Shown here in pieces: positions 1 through 11,113 of a DNA stretch of 64,000 nucleotides. The DNA lies in NCBI GenBank assembly GCA_940671915.1, contig CALNVZ010003435.1, positions 15,349,676 to 15,413,675 of the forward strand, read 5' to 3'. The position numbers and the translations under genes were made by a program. Position 1 is the first letter of the stretch. The number at the start of each line of letters is the position of its first letter. The notes under the pieces are model-generated. The model was given only the letters and a program-made list of their open reading frames with translations. It was not told where the DNA came from and ran no database searches. Origin of the DNA: Paracentrotus lividus. Its lineage: Eukaryota; Echinodermata; Echinoidea; Camarodonta; Echinidae.

Positions 1-345
1 GGAAAATTTAAACGCCGAAAAAGATGCGTTTTGAAACACAATCGGCCTCAATTTTACGACCTTGAGCATCGCGATGGCAACGAAATGCGACACTGAACAG
101 GATTGAGTTTTCAAACGTGTTTAAATGTGCTCTCGCAATGGAAGCTTCCGGTGCAAGTGAAAAAAAGGAGAAGATGTTTTGTTTTTTGAGAGCGGGGAAT
201 TGAAAGACGATGGAAATATATATATAATCAGCTTTAAATTTTTGACACTGAACGGTGCACCGCTGATCGCGTTTGTGTTTTGTAATTGCGTTTTGTATCA
301 TGATTCATGTTGCCGTATAAATTTGAAACTGGACATTGAACACAC
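1..345 (+). mobile_element. Foldback MITE, right-hand part (family A)
   Basis: This is the right part of a short inverted-repeat element cut off by the window edge. The same sequence recurs at 45658-46154, and in opposite orientation at 44935-45424. Its right end reads ...ACTGGACATTGAACACA, matching the terminal repeats of those copies. It has no coding capacity; the short ORFs in it are chance. Confidence 0.7.
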
Positions 346-420
346 TCATATACTAATAACATGTAATGCATGTTTTTTAGGCACACTGTAAAAATAATTA
401 TTGTCAGGTAACACAACAAA

Positions 421-1140
421 GATACTCAACAAGAGGAAAAGAAAATGGTTTATTATGTCTGCCAAAATGTATGTCAATGCAAGGACAATCTAGTATTTCG
501 TTCATTGGTACAAAACTGTGGAATGATCTTCCAGACGAAATTATATTAAAACCAACAAGATCAGATTTTCGGAGACACCTCTCCTTCCACCTTCAATGTT
601 AAAGTTGTAGGTCAATATAAACTTGCCTTGCACGTTTCAATATTCTATTATTGAATGTTACATTTCTTTGATACTGATTTAACATGTGTCATAAGCAGTT
701 GTGCGTCTTACGTAACTATATCTATTTTCCTCTAAAGTTGCTCATGAATGTATATATCCTACTTATTAATTTAGTCTTCTTTCTATCCTTTGTTAACTCC
801 CAATGCTAGTATTAGGAATCTAAAACGTGTTAAGCTCTTCAAGTATTTTGTAAATAGTTTGTAAATACATGTAAATGAAACAAAACTTTATAATATATGC
901 AGAATTAAAAATACAAAAACAAAACCAAAAAATATATCTTGCCATACGTGTGGAACTAGGCTTCATCCATTTAACATCTCCACATTCTCTCTCCTGTTCA
1001 ATCACACTTTGATTTTCTATACATATACATGTAATTTATGCTCTGTTACATTGTATTCATTTTTGTAAGATTGTATTTCCTATGCATTGTTATAATAACA
1101 TGTTGTGTTGATGATGTTAATAAATTCAATTCAATTCAAA
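421..1140 (+). mobile_element. LINE 3' end with C-terminus of the reverse-transcriptase ORF
   Basis: One + strand frame ending at the TAA at 600-602 reads ...STRGKENGLLCLP...SISFIGTKLWNDLPDEI...RRHLSFHLQC. The pattern 'basic residues, xxSxxFxGxxLWNxLPxxI, then a basic tail' is the usual C-terminal end of ORF2 in CR1/L2/RTE/jockey-type non-LTR retrotransposons. About 540 bp of non-coding tail follow, ending at 1120-1140 in AATAAA and repeats of TTCAA, as expected for a LINE 3' terminus. The element is 5'-truncated, and the boundary near 421 is approximate because the MITE upstream abuts it. No catalytic RT domain is present, so it is a dead copy. The clade cannot be fixed from this fragment. 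Confidence 0.7.
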
Positions 1141-1283
1141 GTCAATATGTTACACTAGAGCCAAGTTAGAATCTTGCACTCTGATAAAGAGTAGATACCA
1201 TCATTCACTTGTCATTGGCTCAAGCTACACTTCTGCTATCTCCACAATCATTGTACATGTATCTCAACAACATATCTCATCAC

Positions 1284-1480
1284 ATCAATTCAATTCAATT
1301 AAAAAATGGTTTATTCATAAAAACATGTGTTGCAGCCAAAAGCTGAATAAAACATGTGTGCGATAACAGATGACATACATGTAACAATAGCTCACATTAT
1401 AACGTAAATTACTACAAATAGGCCTATCATAATCAGTAAATGGAGTAGACAAATAAGATAATTTTTAAACATTAAGAAAA
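1284..1480 (-). mobile_element. Possible LINE 3' tail in reverse orientation
   Basis: The segment starts with repeated CAATT units followed by AAAAAATGGTTTATTCATAAA. On the - strand this is a 3' end with an AATAAA-like signal and a TTGAA-type repeat tail, the mirror image of the LINE end at 1120-1140. No coding part is recognisable and the 5' boundary is a guess. Confidence 0.35.
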
Positions 1481-2999
1481 TATTAATATCACAAATGACA
1501 AATGAAACACGAATTTTAATTGCCACACAAAGGCAAATCGAGCATGTAGGCAATATTCAGAGAAGAGATTAAACAAGGTAGAGGGCCAGGTAGTGATAAA
1601 AAGGTTTTTTATCGAAAGTAACAGTGTGAAAAGGAGATTAAGATATCAAGAGAAAACAGGTAGTGAAAAGGGGGAGATGGAATGAGAATGAATGTAAGGA
1701 GAGAAAGAAAAGGTAAGAGAGAAGAGAGAGAGGTGGAGCGAAAGCGTAAAAGAGAAATGAAAGGAGAAAACACTTAAAACTTTAAATATATGATAACCAT
1801 ACGTAAACATTCATGAATAGTGTGTAAAAATTGAATTCAAATATAACTTATCAAGTTAACTTATCAAGTTTAGCTACATTTTTAGTATACATCCCACGGT
1901 TGATACATCCACACTCTAAGATTAACCTCAAAATAAATGTGTATGTATGTCACGTGTGGATCCAGCAGTGCGGCTCTGATAAATGTTTTATTGGCCAAAT
2001 CTGTCTGGAGACAATATCAGCACTATTATGTTTGAGCATGGGCCGGTACAATAGAGTCGATGCTAGATCCTCCACTGTATGTACATATTATACCAGTGGC
2101 CGAAGTCTAGCAAAATTTTACCATTGTGATACTTCTAAAAAAAGATGCATTGAACATGATGTTCCTTTCACTCAATTCAGCAATTAATTTTGAAAAAAAA
2201 AATTGAATAAACAGCAAATTTCTGCAAATTGTAAAATACTAGCAGGTAGTATAGTTTTAAACTTCAATCAAGCAGTGTTTCCACATTATGGGAAATTACC
2301 TAAATTCCGAGAAATTATTAGATCAAAGATGTACAAAATATTTAAATGTAACAAGCTTCAATAGTCACAATATTCATAGAATTATTTGCAACATTTTGGA
2401 GCTCAAAAATTTTCTGCTTGAGCTTTCGCATGCCGTAATAGTCCGAGAGCAGGGCGAAGTCTCAAAATCACTTAGTGTCATGGTTACAAGTTTAATATGA
2501 TGGAAAACATCGTTCTAATAAATTTATTATATTAACTTTTTTGTTTTAAAAAAAATTACAAGAATATCGGCATTATCAGTCTATTGACTATTCACTCCTG
2601 TTCATTTCATCAGTGGCGGAGAGATCCTTCCACTCACATTGACTTTGACTTGCACACAGATGTAGACCAAAGAATTCAGCCTTTATTTAAAAATTTTATT
2701 TTTTTTTTTTTTTTTTTCATTACTTTTTTCTATAAAAAAGAAAAACATATCCAAATATTCAAAAATATCCTATTCCTGAGAACAGTGTCAGTGGACATTT
2801 CTGCCTAACAAAACAGGTTAGGATCTATAAATTAAAGTATTAAACACAGATGAGAAGAGAGGAGACAAATTTGTGGATATAGCCAGAATATCAAGCATGG
2901 CATCACAGTGATAATTTTATTTTGTTATGTACCCGGTATACATTTTAATTAGGGATGTATTGCCATTTGCCATATTAAATGACAGTGTTCAAACCAGAT
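1481..2999. other. Upstream spacer, no gene recognised
   Basis: AT-rich sequence with a GA-rich purine stretch (about 1620-1770) and a T tract near 2698-2717. Short ORFs are present, including 118 codons at 1831-2187, but their composition is not protein-like and no family is recognised. Confidence 0.5.
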
Positions 3000-3170
3000 G
3001 CGGGAGGCAACATCCTGTAGCTGCCTGCACACATTCCAGCCCCTGGTCCTGGACGGGCGGGGCCCCACTGTCGCGCCGCGAGTACCGGGTACCTGGGTAC
3101 GGGTGCAACCAAACCATTTCTATCCCGACAAATTGCGAGCATGATTAGCAGCCGATCTAACGTTAACATG
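3000..3170 (+). promoter_or_regulatory. GC-rich patch, candidate promoter region of the JmjC membrane gene
   Basis: This stretch is clearly richer in G+C and CpG than its AT-rich surroundings. It contains a GC-box-like GGGCGGGGCC near 3056 and repeated GGGTAC motifs around 3085-3105. It lies about 400-550 bp before the first ATG of the gene at 3559, a plausible promoter distance. No TATA box or start site can be assigned; it could instead be a repeat fragment. Confidence 0.3.
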
Positions 3171-3558
3171 TAATTATATTCGGGTTGAATTCATGATTAT
3201 ATTCTATAGTCATCCTTTCATCACACCACATATTCCCCAAAATCATTATAAACTATAAAGAAATCTTTAAAGAGATGTTACTTACGTTCTCACGACTGCG
3301 TAATCAGCATGGACATCCAAATGTTCTGCATTCAAATGAAAACTGCATGCCCTGACGTGACCTCGATATGAGGTCAATATATACACCCAGCGCATGCATG
3401 TTGTTGTTGTTTCTGCCGATCCCGGAAGTAGAAATCCTGTACAAAGTGAATCTGAGATCATTTTCAACAAATTCTTGCCTAGATATTTGCTGAATGCAGT
3501 AGTCTGGTGTGTTTAAAATTACAAGATTCTCCACTTGACTGAAGATAAAAGTATTATC

Positions 3559-4307
3559 ATGGCAGTTGATGAGAAGGAACCCAGAGGGCAGAGCATCCAT
3601 GCCATTTTGAAGGAGAATTTTACTAAAATAAGCAAACAAATGGAAGATATTAAAATGAGTCACAGTGAGTGGCAACAATTGATGAAAACCCACAAGGAGT
3701 TTGAAATGTTTAACAGCATCATCAGCAACCGACCGGAGTCTATGGGCTACCTGTATTTGAAAGTTGCAGTGTCGTTTCTTGTGACAATCGCTCTGTTCGT
3801 GCTACTTCTCTTCGCGGTCTTCTCAACTGATGTCATCTCGGATGATTCCATTCTCGGGTCGACACATTACCACCTCTCTAAGTTTTACGTTGAAACCTTT
3901 GACAATGCAAAGCTAGACGAGGAGAACTGCATCGTACCTCTCCATGAAGTTGTTCAAGACTTGTTCCGACCTCCCGTCTTAGATTGCAGTATGTGTGCGG
4001 GCATGACCTCCGTAGATATCCGCACTAATCTGACGACCGAAGAATTCAAGGCAAAATATGCCTACTCTAGCCGACCTCTGCTTGTGACGGATGGTATGGA
4101 CGGATGGACAGCCATTGATACCTTCAGTTTCCAATTCTTTCAGCAAGTGTATGCAACGGGCAGTAAAGCGCTAAAGAGTGCCGAGGACGATTGTCAGTTC
4201 TTTCCGTATCGGACAGATTTTGAGAAGCTGGGGGACGTGTTCAACATGACAGTGGATGAAGCTTATTTGAGAGAGGGCACAAAGTCAAAGCCGTGGTATA
4301 TTGGATG
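3559..4307 (+). CDS. JmjC membrane protein, exon 1
   Basis: It encodes residues 1-249 plus two bases. These cover the cytosolic N-terminus, the transmembrane segment and the front half of the ectodomain, including CSMCAGMTS and the strand SSRPLLVTDGMDGW typical of the start of a cupin/JmjC fold. The donor is TG|GTATGT, closing a Trp codon with the next exon. Confidence 0.85.
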
Positions 4308-6482
4308 GTATGTTATTAAAATAATTGAATAATTGAATATTCATTTGCCCAAACTTCTGCATGACATAGAATCACCGTATATACATATACAAATATCCTA
4401 CCTTGTTGATTGATAACTTTGAGTTTGACAAATTACTTGTAGTAGTATCAAAGGAACACATTGGAGATATTTGATGGTGAGTGTGAAGTTGAAAAGGACG
4501 ATTACATTGTAAGGATTCCCACTGCTTCCCAGATAATGAATTGATTATATGTCATTCACAATTATTACTTTAAAACAACCACAAAATAAATTCGAATTCT
4601 CATTTCATAAACAGTTTTTTTTTTTAGAAATTAAATTGTTTCTATCGTTTAATTGTTGTTTTTTTTTTTCTCCAAATACAGGAGTAACTGTGATTATGCC
4701 GCTGCAAACAACCTTAGAAGCCACTACAAGAAACCCTACTTTTTACCAGAAGACTCCGAGTCCAGTAAAGTTGACTGGATCTTTATGGGCAGTCCTGGCT
4801 ATGGAGCCCCTAATCATGTAAGTAATCCCCCCCCCCCCCATCTAAAAATCACACTGAAACAAATTAAGGTTTAATAACTATTTTTTAGCATTGTATACAT
4901 GTATGGAGCAAATAAATTTGAAAAATATTTTGCTATAATAATAGAGACAAAAGGGAACTACAACTCCTCATTTTGAAAATTACATTTAGCAACCTTCTGG
5001 TTCTCAGCAGATGAGAAAATTTGAGTGAATAAATAAAATAATAATTTGGAAATCTGAAGCTCAGGTGAATTGTGTTTGGTTTAATTTCAGTCATAACCAT
5101 GTATAACTATGACCAAGAAGAATTAATATTCAATAGAAAATATAAAAGGCGCGGATGGGGGAGGGGGAGGGGAGAGGGGAGCGCATGTAATGATGATCAT
5201 TAGGCCTATCATTTTGTGAGAGGAAAGGCACAACTTTATAAAAGTTATCTTTTGAAATGAATGGTATATTCAATCTTACAACCTGGCAAAAATATTTAAT
5301 AATAGATATATCAACACCACACCTCTTTATTACATGTACTTTACAATTTTTTATTTTTTTTATTGTTACACAATTAAGAGTATTTTCTTTTATTTTAGGC
5401 CTTCTTTAAAATAATCTATGCCTTTTCACTTTTTTTACTCCATAGATTGATGCTGTTGATAAACCATCTTGGCAAGCTCAGGTCAAAGGTCACAAAATCT
5501 GGACATTGACCCCGCCTCCCGAATGTTACTTTGAGTGTGGTCCGACGATGGAGGTCACGCTACATCCTGGTTCCATTGGTAAGGTTGCACTCAATACAAG
5601 CTCATTCTGTTCTCAATAACTAAACTCAGAAACCTGCACCTCCCATTTAGAAAGTATGAGAATCAAGGATAAATTAATCTAGGGCCTATAGGTTGTACAC
5701 AAGATTCATTCATTTATTTGTTTTGTTTGATTTCATTTCAAGCCAATATCAAATTAGTGGCTTTCATGACTTTAGGGCTGGATAAGCATGAGCTGAATAC
5801 CAAAAGAAATGAATATGATTGACGTCTTTTAATACACAAAAGATATACTTCAAATTGTCAGCCTGTACCCATACACCATAGACCCCCACCCCTAGGACAA
5901 CTACCACGAAAACTACCCCAAGGGAGGGTGGTTATCTGGGGGGGGGGGGGTTGTTATCCAAGGGTTGTTGTACAGAGAGTAGGTGTTTTAAGGGATAGTT
6001 GCAAAAGTAAAATGTTTAGATTTTGGGAATAATCTATTGATGCAATCAATCCTTGCATTGATTGAATTACAACACATAATTTCTGCAAGTTCTTTGCTGT
6101 GAAAATTGGATCAATAAGGAATTTATAAAATTTTCACTTTCCAAACGTCTGGTTATACTCAATATATTTAAGTCGGTGACATGACATTTGGTCCCGCGAC
6201 AATTGCTCAAGGCTTTATTTCTTCTAAGATAAGGTTAGGGTTGCAATAGGGTTTTATGTTAGGTTTAGGGTAGGGAGTAATGTTATGTCCATGGTTGAAG
6301 TTAGTCATTCGATTAGTGTATGGGGTTTGTAGCCAAGCATTTGTCCGCGGAGGAATTGTCATGAAATAATTTTATTCTCTATCCCTCTTTCTACAGTCAT
6401 TGTGGATACTAATAAATGGTTCCATTCCACTCTTGTGATCGGAGACGAGATGAGCATCACCATTGGTTCTGAGTACGATTGA
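3559..6482 (+). CDS. Membrane-anchored JmjC/cupin oxygenase-like protein (whole coding span, 4 exons)
   Basis: The exons are 3559-4307, 4682-4817, 5446-5578 and 6397-6482. All introns are GT/AG, the phases agree, and the total is 367 aa plus TGA. The start is the first ATG in frame. Residues 1-64 are hydrophilic and Lys/Glu-rich. Residues 66-88 form one strong hydrophobic segment without a preceding signal peptide, so a type II orientation with the C-terminus in the lumen or outside is inferred. Sequons NLT and NMT lie in the C-terminal part. Residues about 170-367 read as a JmjC/cupin fold: GWSNCDYAA, GSPGYGAPNHIDAVDKPSW, KGHKIWTLTPPPE, HPGSIVIVDTNKWFHST. H295-x-D297 and H349 fit the Fe(II) triad and K312 the 2-oxoglutarate lysine, so activity is plausible. 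The substrate is unknown. Similar invertebrate JmjC proteins exist, but I do not recognise a named gene. Confidence 0.85.
4682..4817 (+). CDS. JmjC membrane protein, exon 2
   Basis: The acceptor is AAATACAG|GAGTAAC after a T-rich tract, and the donor is CAT|GTAAGT. It encodes residues 250-295 and ends on H295, the first iron ligand of the HxD motif; the intron splits the motif. Confidence 0.85.
5446..5578 (+). CDS. JmjC membrane protein, exon 3
   Basis: The acceptor is CTCCATAG|ATTGATG and the donor ATTG|GTAAGG. It encodes residues 296-339 plus one base. D297 completes the HxD motif and K312 in KGHKIWTL is the expected co-substrate lysine. Confidence 0.85.
5870..5995. repeat. G-rich low-complexity repeat in intron 3 of the JmjC gene
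   Basis: Repeated GGACAACTACC/GGTTGTTATCC-like words with a G run at about 5939-5950. The same word type recurs at 63237-63440. A second decayed repeat follows at about 6178-6365, with GTCCCGCGACAATTG and GTCCGCGGAGGAATTG. Confidence 0.45.
6397..6482 (+). CDS. JmjC membrane protein, exon 4 (C-terminus)
   Basis: The acceptor is TTCTACAG|TCATTG. It encodes VIVDTNKWFHSTLVIGDE and a short tail ending GSEYD before TGA at 6480-6482. H349 is the distal iron ligand. Confidence 0.85.
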
Positions 6483-8060
6483 CCTTTGACCTTCATCATC
6501 ATCAATGCAGCTTTCTATTAATACCATTCGCTTTCAATAGGTGTTGGAAAACGTCTAGTTTGATTTCTTGATAATTCTTTGAAGTACTAGCTTATTAAGT
6601 TATGTTGCACAGTACTCTCTTTCTTTTAATGTGAAATAATGTTTGGTATGATTTGGTAATGCTCTGAAAATTGCTTTTGGAAAAGTTGGAGATATCTTTG
6701 AGAAAACAGAGTCATGGAGTACTGTGTATTTAAGTGGGTTGTCTGCTTTTTGCAAGTCTACTGAAGAGGGGAGTTGATTTCATACTTCGAGTGGTGGTGT
6801 ATTTATTCATTTTTGCTCTCTTGAGTGTCTTTGAAGAACCTTCATTTCACTCATTATGTGCCTTATAGTGGAGTGAAATTGCATTTTTGCTGGTATGTTG
6901 GGTTTTCGTAATTGGTTGGTGTTACTTTAAGGTAGTACGTAGGTTACATGCTCAAGGTAGTATATGATACATGCTCATATGCATCAAAGATTTGCATTAA
7001 ATTTTTTCCCTTTTTCTGACTCAGACTGGGCTTTTTCAGAGCAAGTTTTGATGTTTTTGGTTTCTTTTTTTTTTTTTTAGGGGGGGGGGGGAGGGATCTC
7101 ACCTGTCTAAGGTCCAATCTACACAAAATTTTGAGTGGGTGTAAATGTATATAATTAAAGAGTACTGCTGCATCTCGTATTGGGGGGGGGAAGGGGGGAA
7201 TTAGCTTTCAATCTAATCTACATCATACAAATTACAACTGTACAGTAGCTCAATCTTTCCAAAGTGAATCTAGTGTAGTGGGAAAGATGAAGAAAATTAT
7301 TGTGAGCTTTCCTGTGATTTTCATGCTATTTGGGAGGAGTATCATAAAAACCTCCACAAGAAAAGATTGCTCTACATTTGCCCTAATTATCATAGTATAA
7401 CCCAAAATATACCAACAGCTGAACAGCTGAATGTTTGGGTCCAAATGCATTTCTGTGTAAGTGCATGCGACTCAAAGCTGAATTGGGTTGGTAATATATA
7501 CCTTATCATTTTGGTGATTCCAAAACCTCACAGCATAAAATAATGCTTAGGTGAACTGTTATCAACCCTTTCAAATCACTTTTAGACAGCATCTTCCACA
7601 ATTCAATGTCATGACCAGAACAATAATTTTGCTTTAATTTTTAATTTTTTTATCCTGAATATCTGACGAACGAACGTGTCTTTGGTCTTACAATTCACAG
7701 GCTTAAAAGATGAGAATTTTCAAAGACCAGTTTTATTTTTAAAGAGAAAACAAATTTGTACAGCCAGACAGATATCTAGGACTGTAGTTGTCCTTTTTGA
7801 GCTTCAAAGAGTATTTGAGGAAATAGTGGAAATTGAAATCATTACCAAACAAATCCGAGGTCCTAATCAACACTTTTAATAATTTATGTTTAAGAATGTG
7901 TGCTGTAAAGGATATCAAAAAATACTTTCAAACAAAATAGTGTAATATTGTTGAACTTATATGTTACCATCAGTACTACTCCTTTTTGTTCGTATGAACA
8001 TATTGTTCAATTTGTGTATAATTCTTGATAAAATAAATTTACTTTATATGGAGGGGAATA
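6483..8060 (+). other. Probable 3' UTR of the JmjC membrane gene
   Basis: AT-rich sequence with no further coding exon. A canonical AATAAA at 8032-8037, within GATAAAATAAATTTAC, is a candidate poly(A) signal. The extent of the UTR is inferred; no transcript evidence is available. G tracts occur near 7081-7091 and 7182-7197. Confidence 0.35.
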
Positions 8061-10173
8061 TATCTTGGGATCTGAGATCTTGTAGTGAGGTACATTAAAT
8101 CATGATTATGAAATCATATGGAACTCTTTGTTCATGTCTTTTTTCTTCTTTTTTTGTTGATATATTTTGGTCACTAAATAATAAGTTGTATTTTACTTCA
8201 ATTAATGAAATTGTGGTGAGAATGCTAATGAAATTTCAATTTGAAAGTAGAACCAGATTTTATGATTGCAGATGTAAAAAATAAGTTCACTTTAAAAGTG
8301 ATCATCACAACTATCAACATACCCTTTTATCACAATCATAATCATTACCATCATCATCACCAATATAAACACATAAAAACAAAAAACATGACATCCATAA
8401 CAAATTAATTCAAAATACATTTTCTGTAGGAAAATTCTCAAAAGTTTATTCCACCTCAAAATGTTTGGAGGTAGACAAAAAACAAACAATAAATACAAGA
8501 ATGGGAAAAAATAACGACACAGAAACAAATTGGTGAGCAAATTATCGTCCACAATCTACACAGTTCCATCTCATCACGTAGCATTTTAACCTCTCTAACA
8601 CTGTACAGTGGACTACACAATGTCAATGTGCATTTACAATCAACTTCCAATCAATGTTCTCTCATTTACATTGAACAAGACTCATTCATTTACATTTCAT
8701 TAATTTAGATTAACTCTAGACAATCCTGGTTATTCAACATTCTGTACACTCAACAAACTCTTAAAATGACCTTTCATCATCCAATCTACTGTTTTTTACC
8801 ATTTGTACACCGACGACTTCTTCAAATATACACCATGCCAAATATACACTGTACAATATGCCACCTTTCTCGATCTGTCTCTTACTCTTATCTAATCTCA
8901 CGATATCAACAATAGTTTTCCTACTAACAAATGTACCCATGATTTAGAAATATTGTCATTTCTCTTCTGATCTGTCAATAGCCTTGTATCAACAATTCCA
9001 AGTTCATCATTGCCATCTGGATATTCACAAAAACCAACATTGCTTATTCTTTCTAAATGTCTTTGTTCAAATTGAAAAATTATAATCTCTTTATGTTTTG
9101 TTGTTGACATCTCTGCTTCCCTCCTTCCAAATTACACCACCTCCCCTGTCTTAAAGTATATTGTTCAAGCAAATAGGCCTATATTTCAAATTGAAACTGT
9201 GACCTTCCGAACAAGCTAACTACTTGACCACAGAATACAGTGATCACAACACCTTGTAAGTGAAACTATCTACGACCTAAAATTCGGTCATAGAGAGTTG
9301 CATGAATAATATGTTCTGTGATCACTGCATTAATCATAGTTCAAACATTCAAAGAAAAAAAAAAAGGGTAACACATTAAAACTCTAAACTGAAAGAAATC
9401 TACTCCAATAATAGCAAAACAAAGGTTTACAACACACTTGTACTAATATCATGAACGATCTACATCCATGATACAAAGTATCTAAAAAGATAGAAACTAA
9501 AACATGGTAACAACACAGACAGTCTGGTTTCTACGCCTTGTATCTAACAAAAAGGACTGATTATTTCACACTGATATGATAGAGATAATTGCATAAAAGA
9601 TGCTCCTTCCAGAAGATTGTATATATTGAATTCACACACTATTGGTTTCCATGGATAAGGAGTAATCAATGTTTAGCAATACAGATTCACAAGGGTTTTG
9701 CACATTTCATATCAAAACAGATTAATGAATTAAGAATCTAAAACAACTATTTAACAAGCAATATATTATGTAGCTATGAGGATTAATTCCAGTGAGGAAT
9801 ATATCACGCAATTTCCTTTTCCTATATTGATATCAATCCCGTTATAAATCTGTATTACCCAGAAGTAATGGTACTTGGTATTGACTTTATTCTCAAAAAT
9901 TATGTTTTGACAAAATATATTTATCAATATATGTATTATTATTATAAATCTGGGGGCAGTAGAGATTGTTTATATGATATGTATCAAAATAGACTTTATA
10001 TAGTGTTGAAGTATGAACAATCATTTTTAATATTTTATATATATAGCTTTCATTTACCTCCCTCTGTATACATTAACATATGTTTGCATTGTAGTACATG
10101 AAGGTCTGATCTTCTATGATTAAAAGGTGTTTTTCTTTAAATCGTAAGATCCTGCTTTGTAATGGGCTTTATA

Positions 10174-10635
10174 CAGTCTGTGTCAAAAAAAATGGTACAG
10201 TCGGGGAAAACCTAATTCAGGTGTGAAATCTTTTGAAATAATGTATGTATGCGGTACCAACTTAAAGCCAAAAGATTTTCCTTGCTGATGAACTTTGTTC
10301 TGTATAATTTGCTCTCGTAAAACAAAAGTTATGCTAAATTTTGTGCGATGAGGAACAAATTGAAATTACGCACTTCTATTGGTCTGGGCGCTGAATTCAT
10401 GGCCATTATGCGAAACCTACACAAAAGCATGGGACGTCGTGCGAAAAATGGAATTTTCTTGATTGTAGAAAACTGGTCATATCTAAAAAATTACAGCACC
10501 AAATGTGAAGAAAAAAATTGCAGAAGTCTGATTTTCCTGCTTTATGAAAATATCAAACAATACCAGGTTGTGATAATCTTCATACTATATAACAAAATGT
10601 TTTCAACTTGTACCATTTTTATTTGAGACAGACTG
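10174..10635. mobile_element. Tc1/mariner-type MITE
   Basis: The ends are near-perfect inverted repeats about 26 bp long, starting CAGTCTGTGTCAAA on the left and CAGTCTGTCTCAAA read inwards from the right. Each is flanked by TA, the mariner-type target duplication. The 462-bp body has no transposase, so it is a non-autonomous element. Confidence 0.75.
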
Positions 10636-10927
10636 TATATGCCTCAATATGACAAATGGTGTACATCTAGTTTGAAATTAGCATTCTAACATTAAATGTA
10701 AACATACTTATGTGACAAAATGGCCTTCATTAATCATTCGACATTTCATTCTAATTTGTCATATGACCACTTCACTTGTAATTATTGCACGATATATGCC
10801 ATGTCAAGTGAAGAATGTAACCGTGATACTTCAGCCGAAAACCGCCAAACCAGCTCAACATCGACCATTAACCGTTATTAGGTCTGGTGTCCGTTGGAGT
10901 TCGTCTCGCAGGAGAGACTAATATATA

Positions 10928-11113
10928 CAGTGGAAACTCGTTTTAATGAGGTCTGATATAACAAAATTCCTGATATAACAAGGTAATTTTGCCTGTCCCA
11001 GCCTTTGCTAATCTTTAAGGGTTTTTCTTTTTTTACCCTGATATAAAGAGATTCCTGATATTACAAAGTAATTTCCATTGTCCCAAGAACCTCGTGAAAA
11101 TGAGTTTCCACTA
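10928..11113. mobile_element. Pogo/Tigger-like MITE
   Basis: The left end CAGTGGAAACTCGTTTT and the right end AAAATGAGTTTCCACT are inverted copies, with TA outside the left end. The body has repeated GATATAACAAR words. End sequence and size (about 186 bp) resemble pogo-class derivatives; the class is inferred from the ends only. Confidence 0.6.

Noticed and set aside
1831..2187. + strand ORF of 118 aa before the JmjC gene
   Set aside because: Composition and lack of motifs suggest chance; it lies in AT-rich spacer with transposon remnants.
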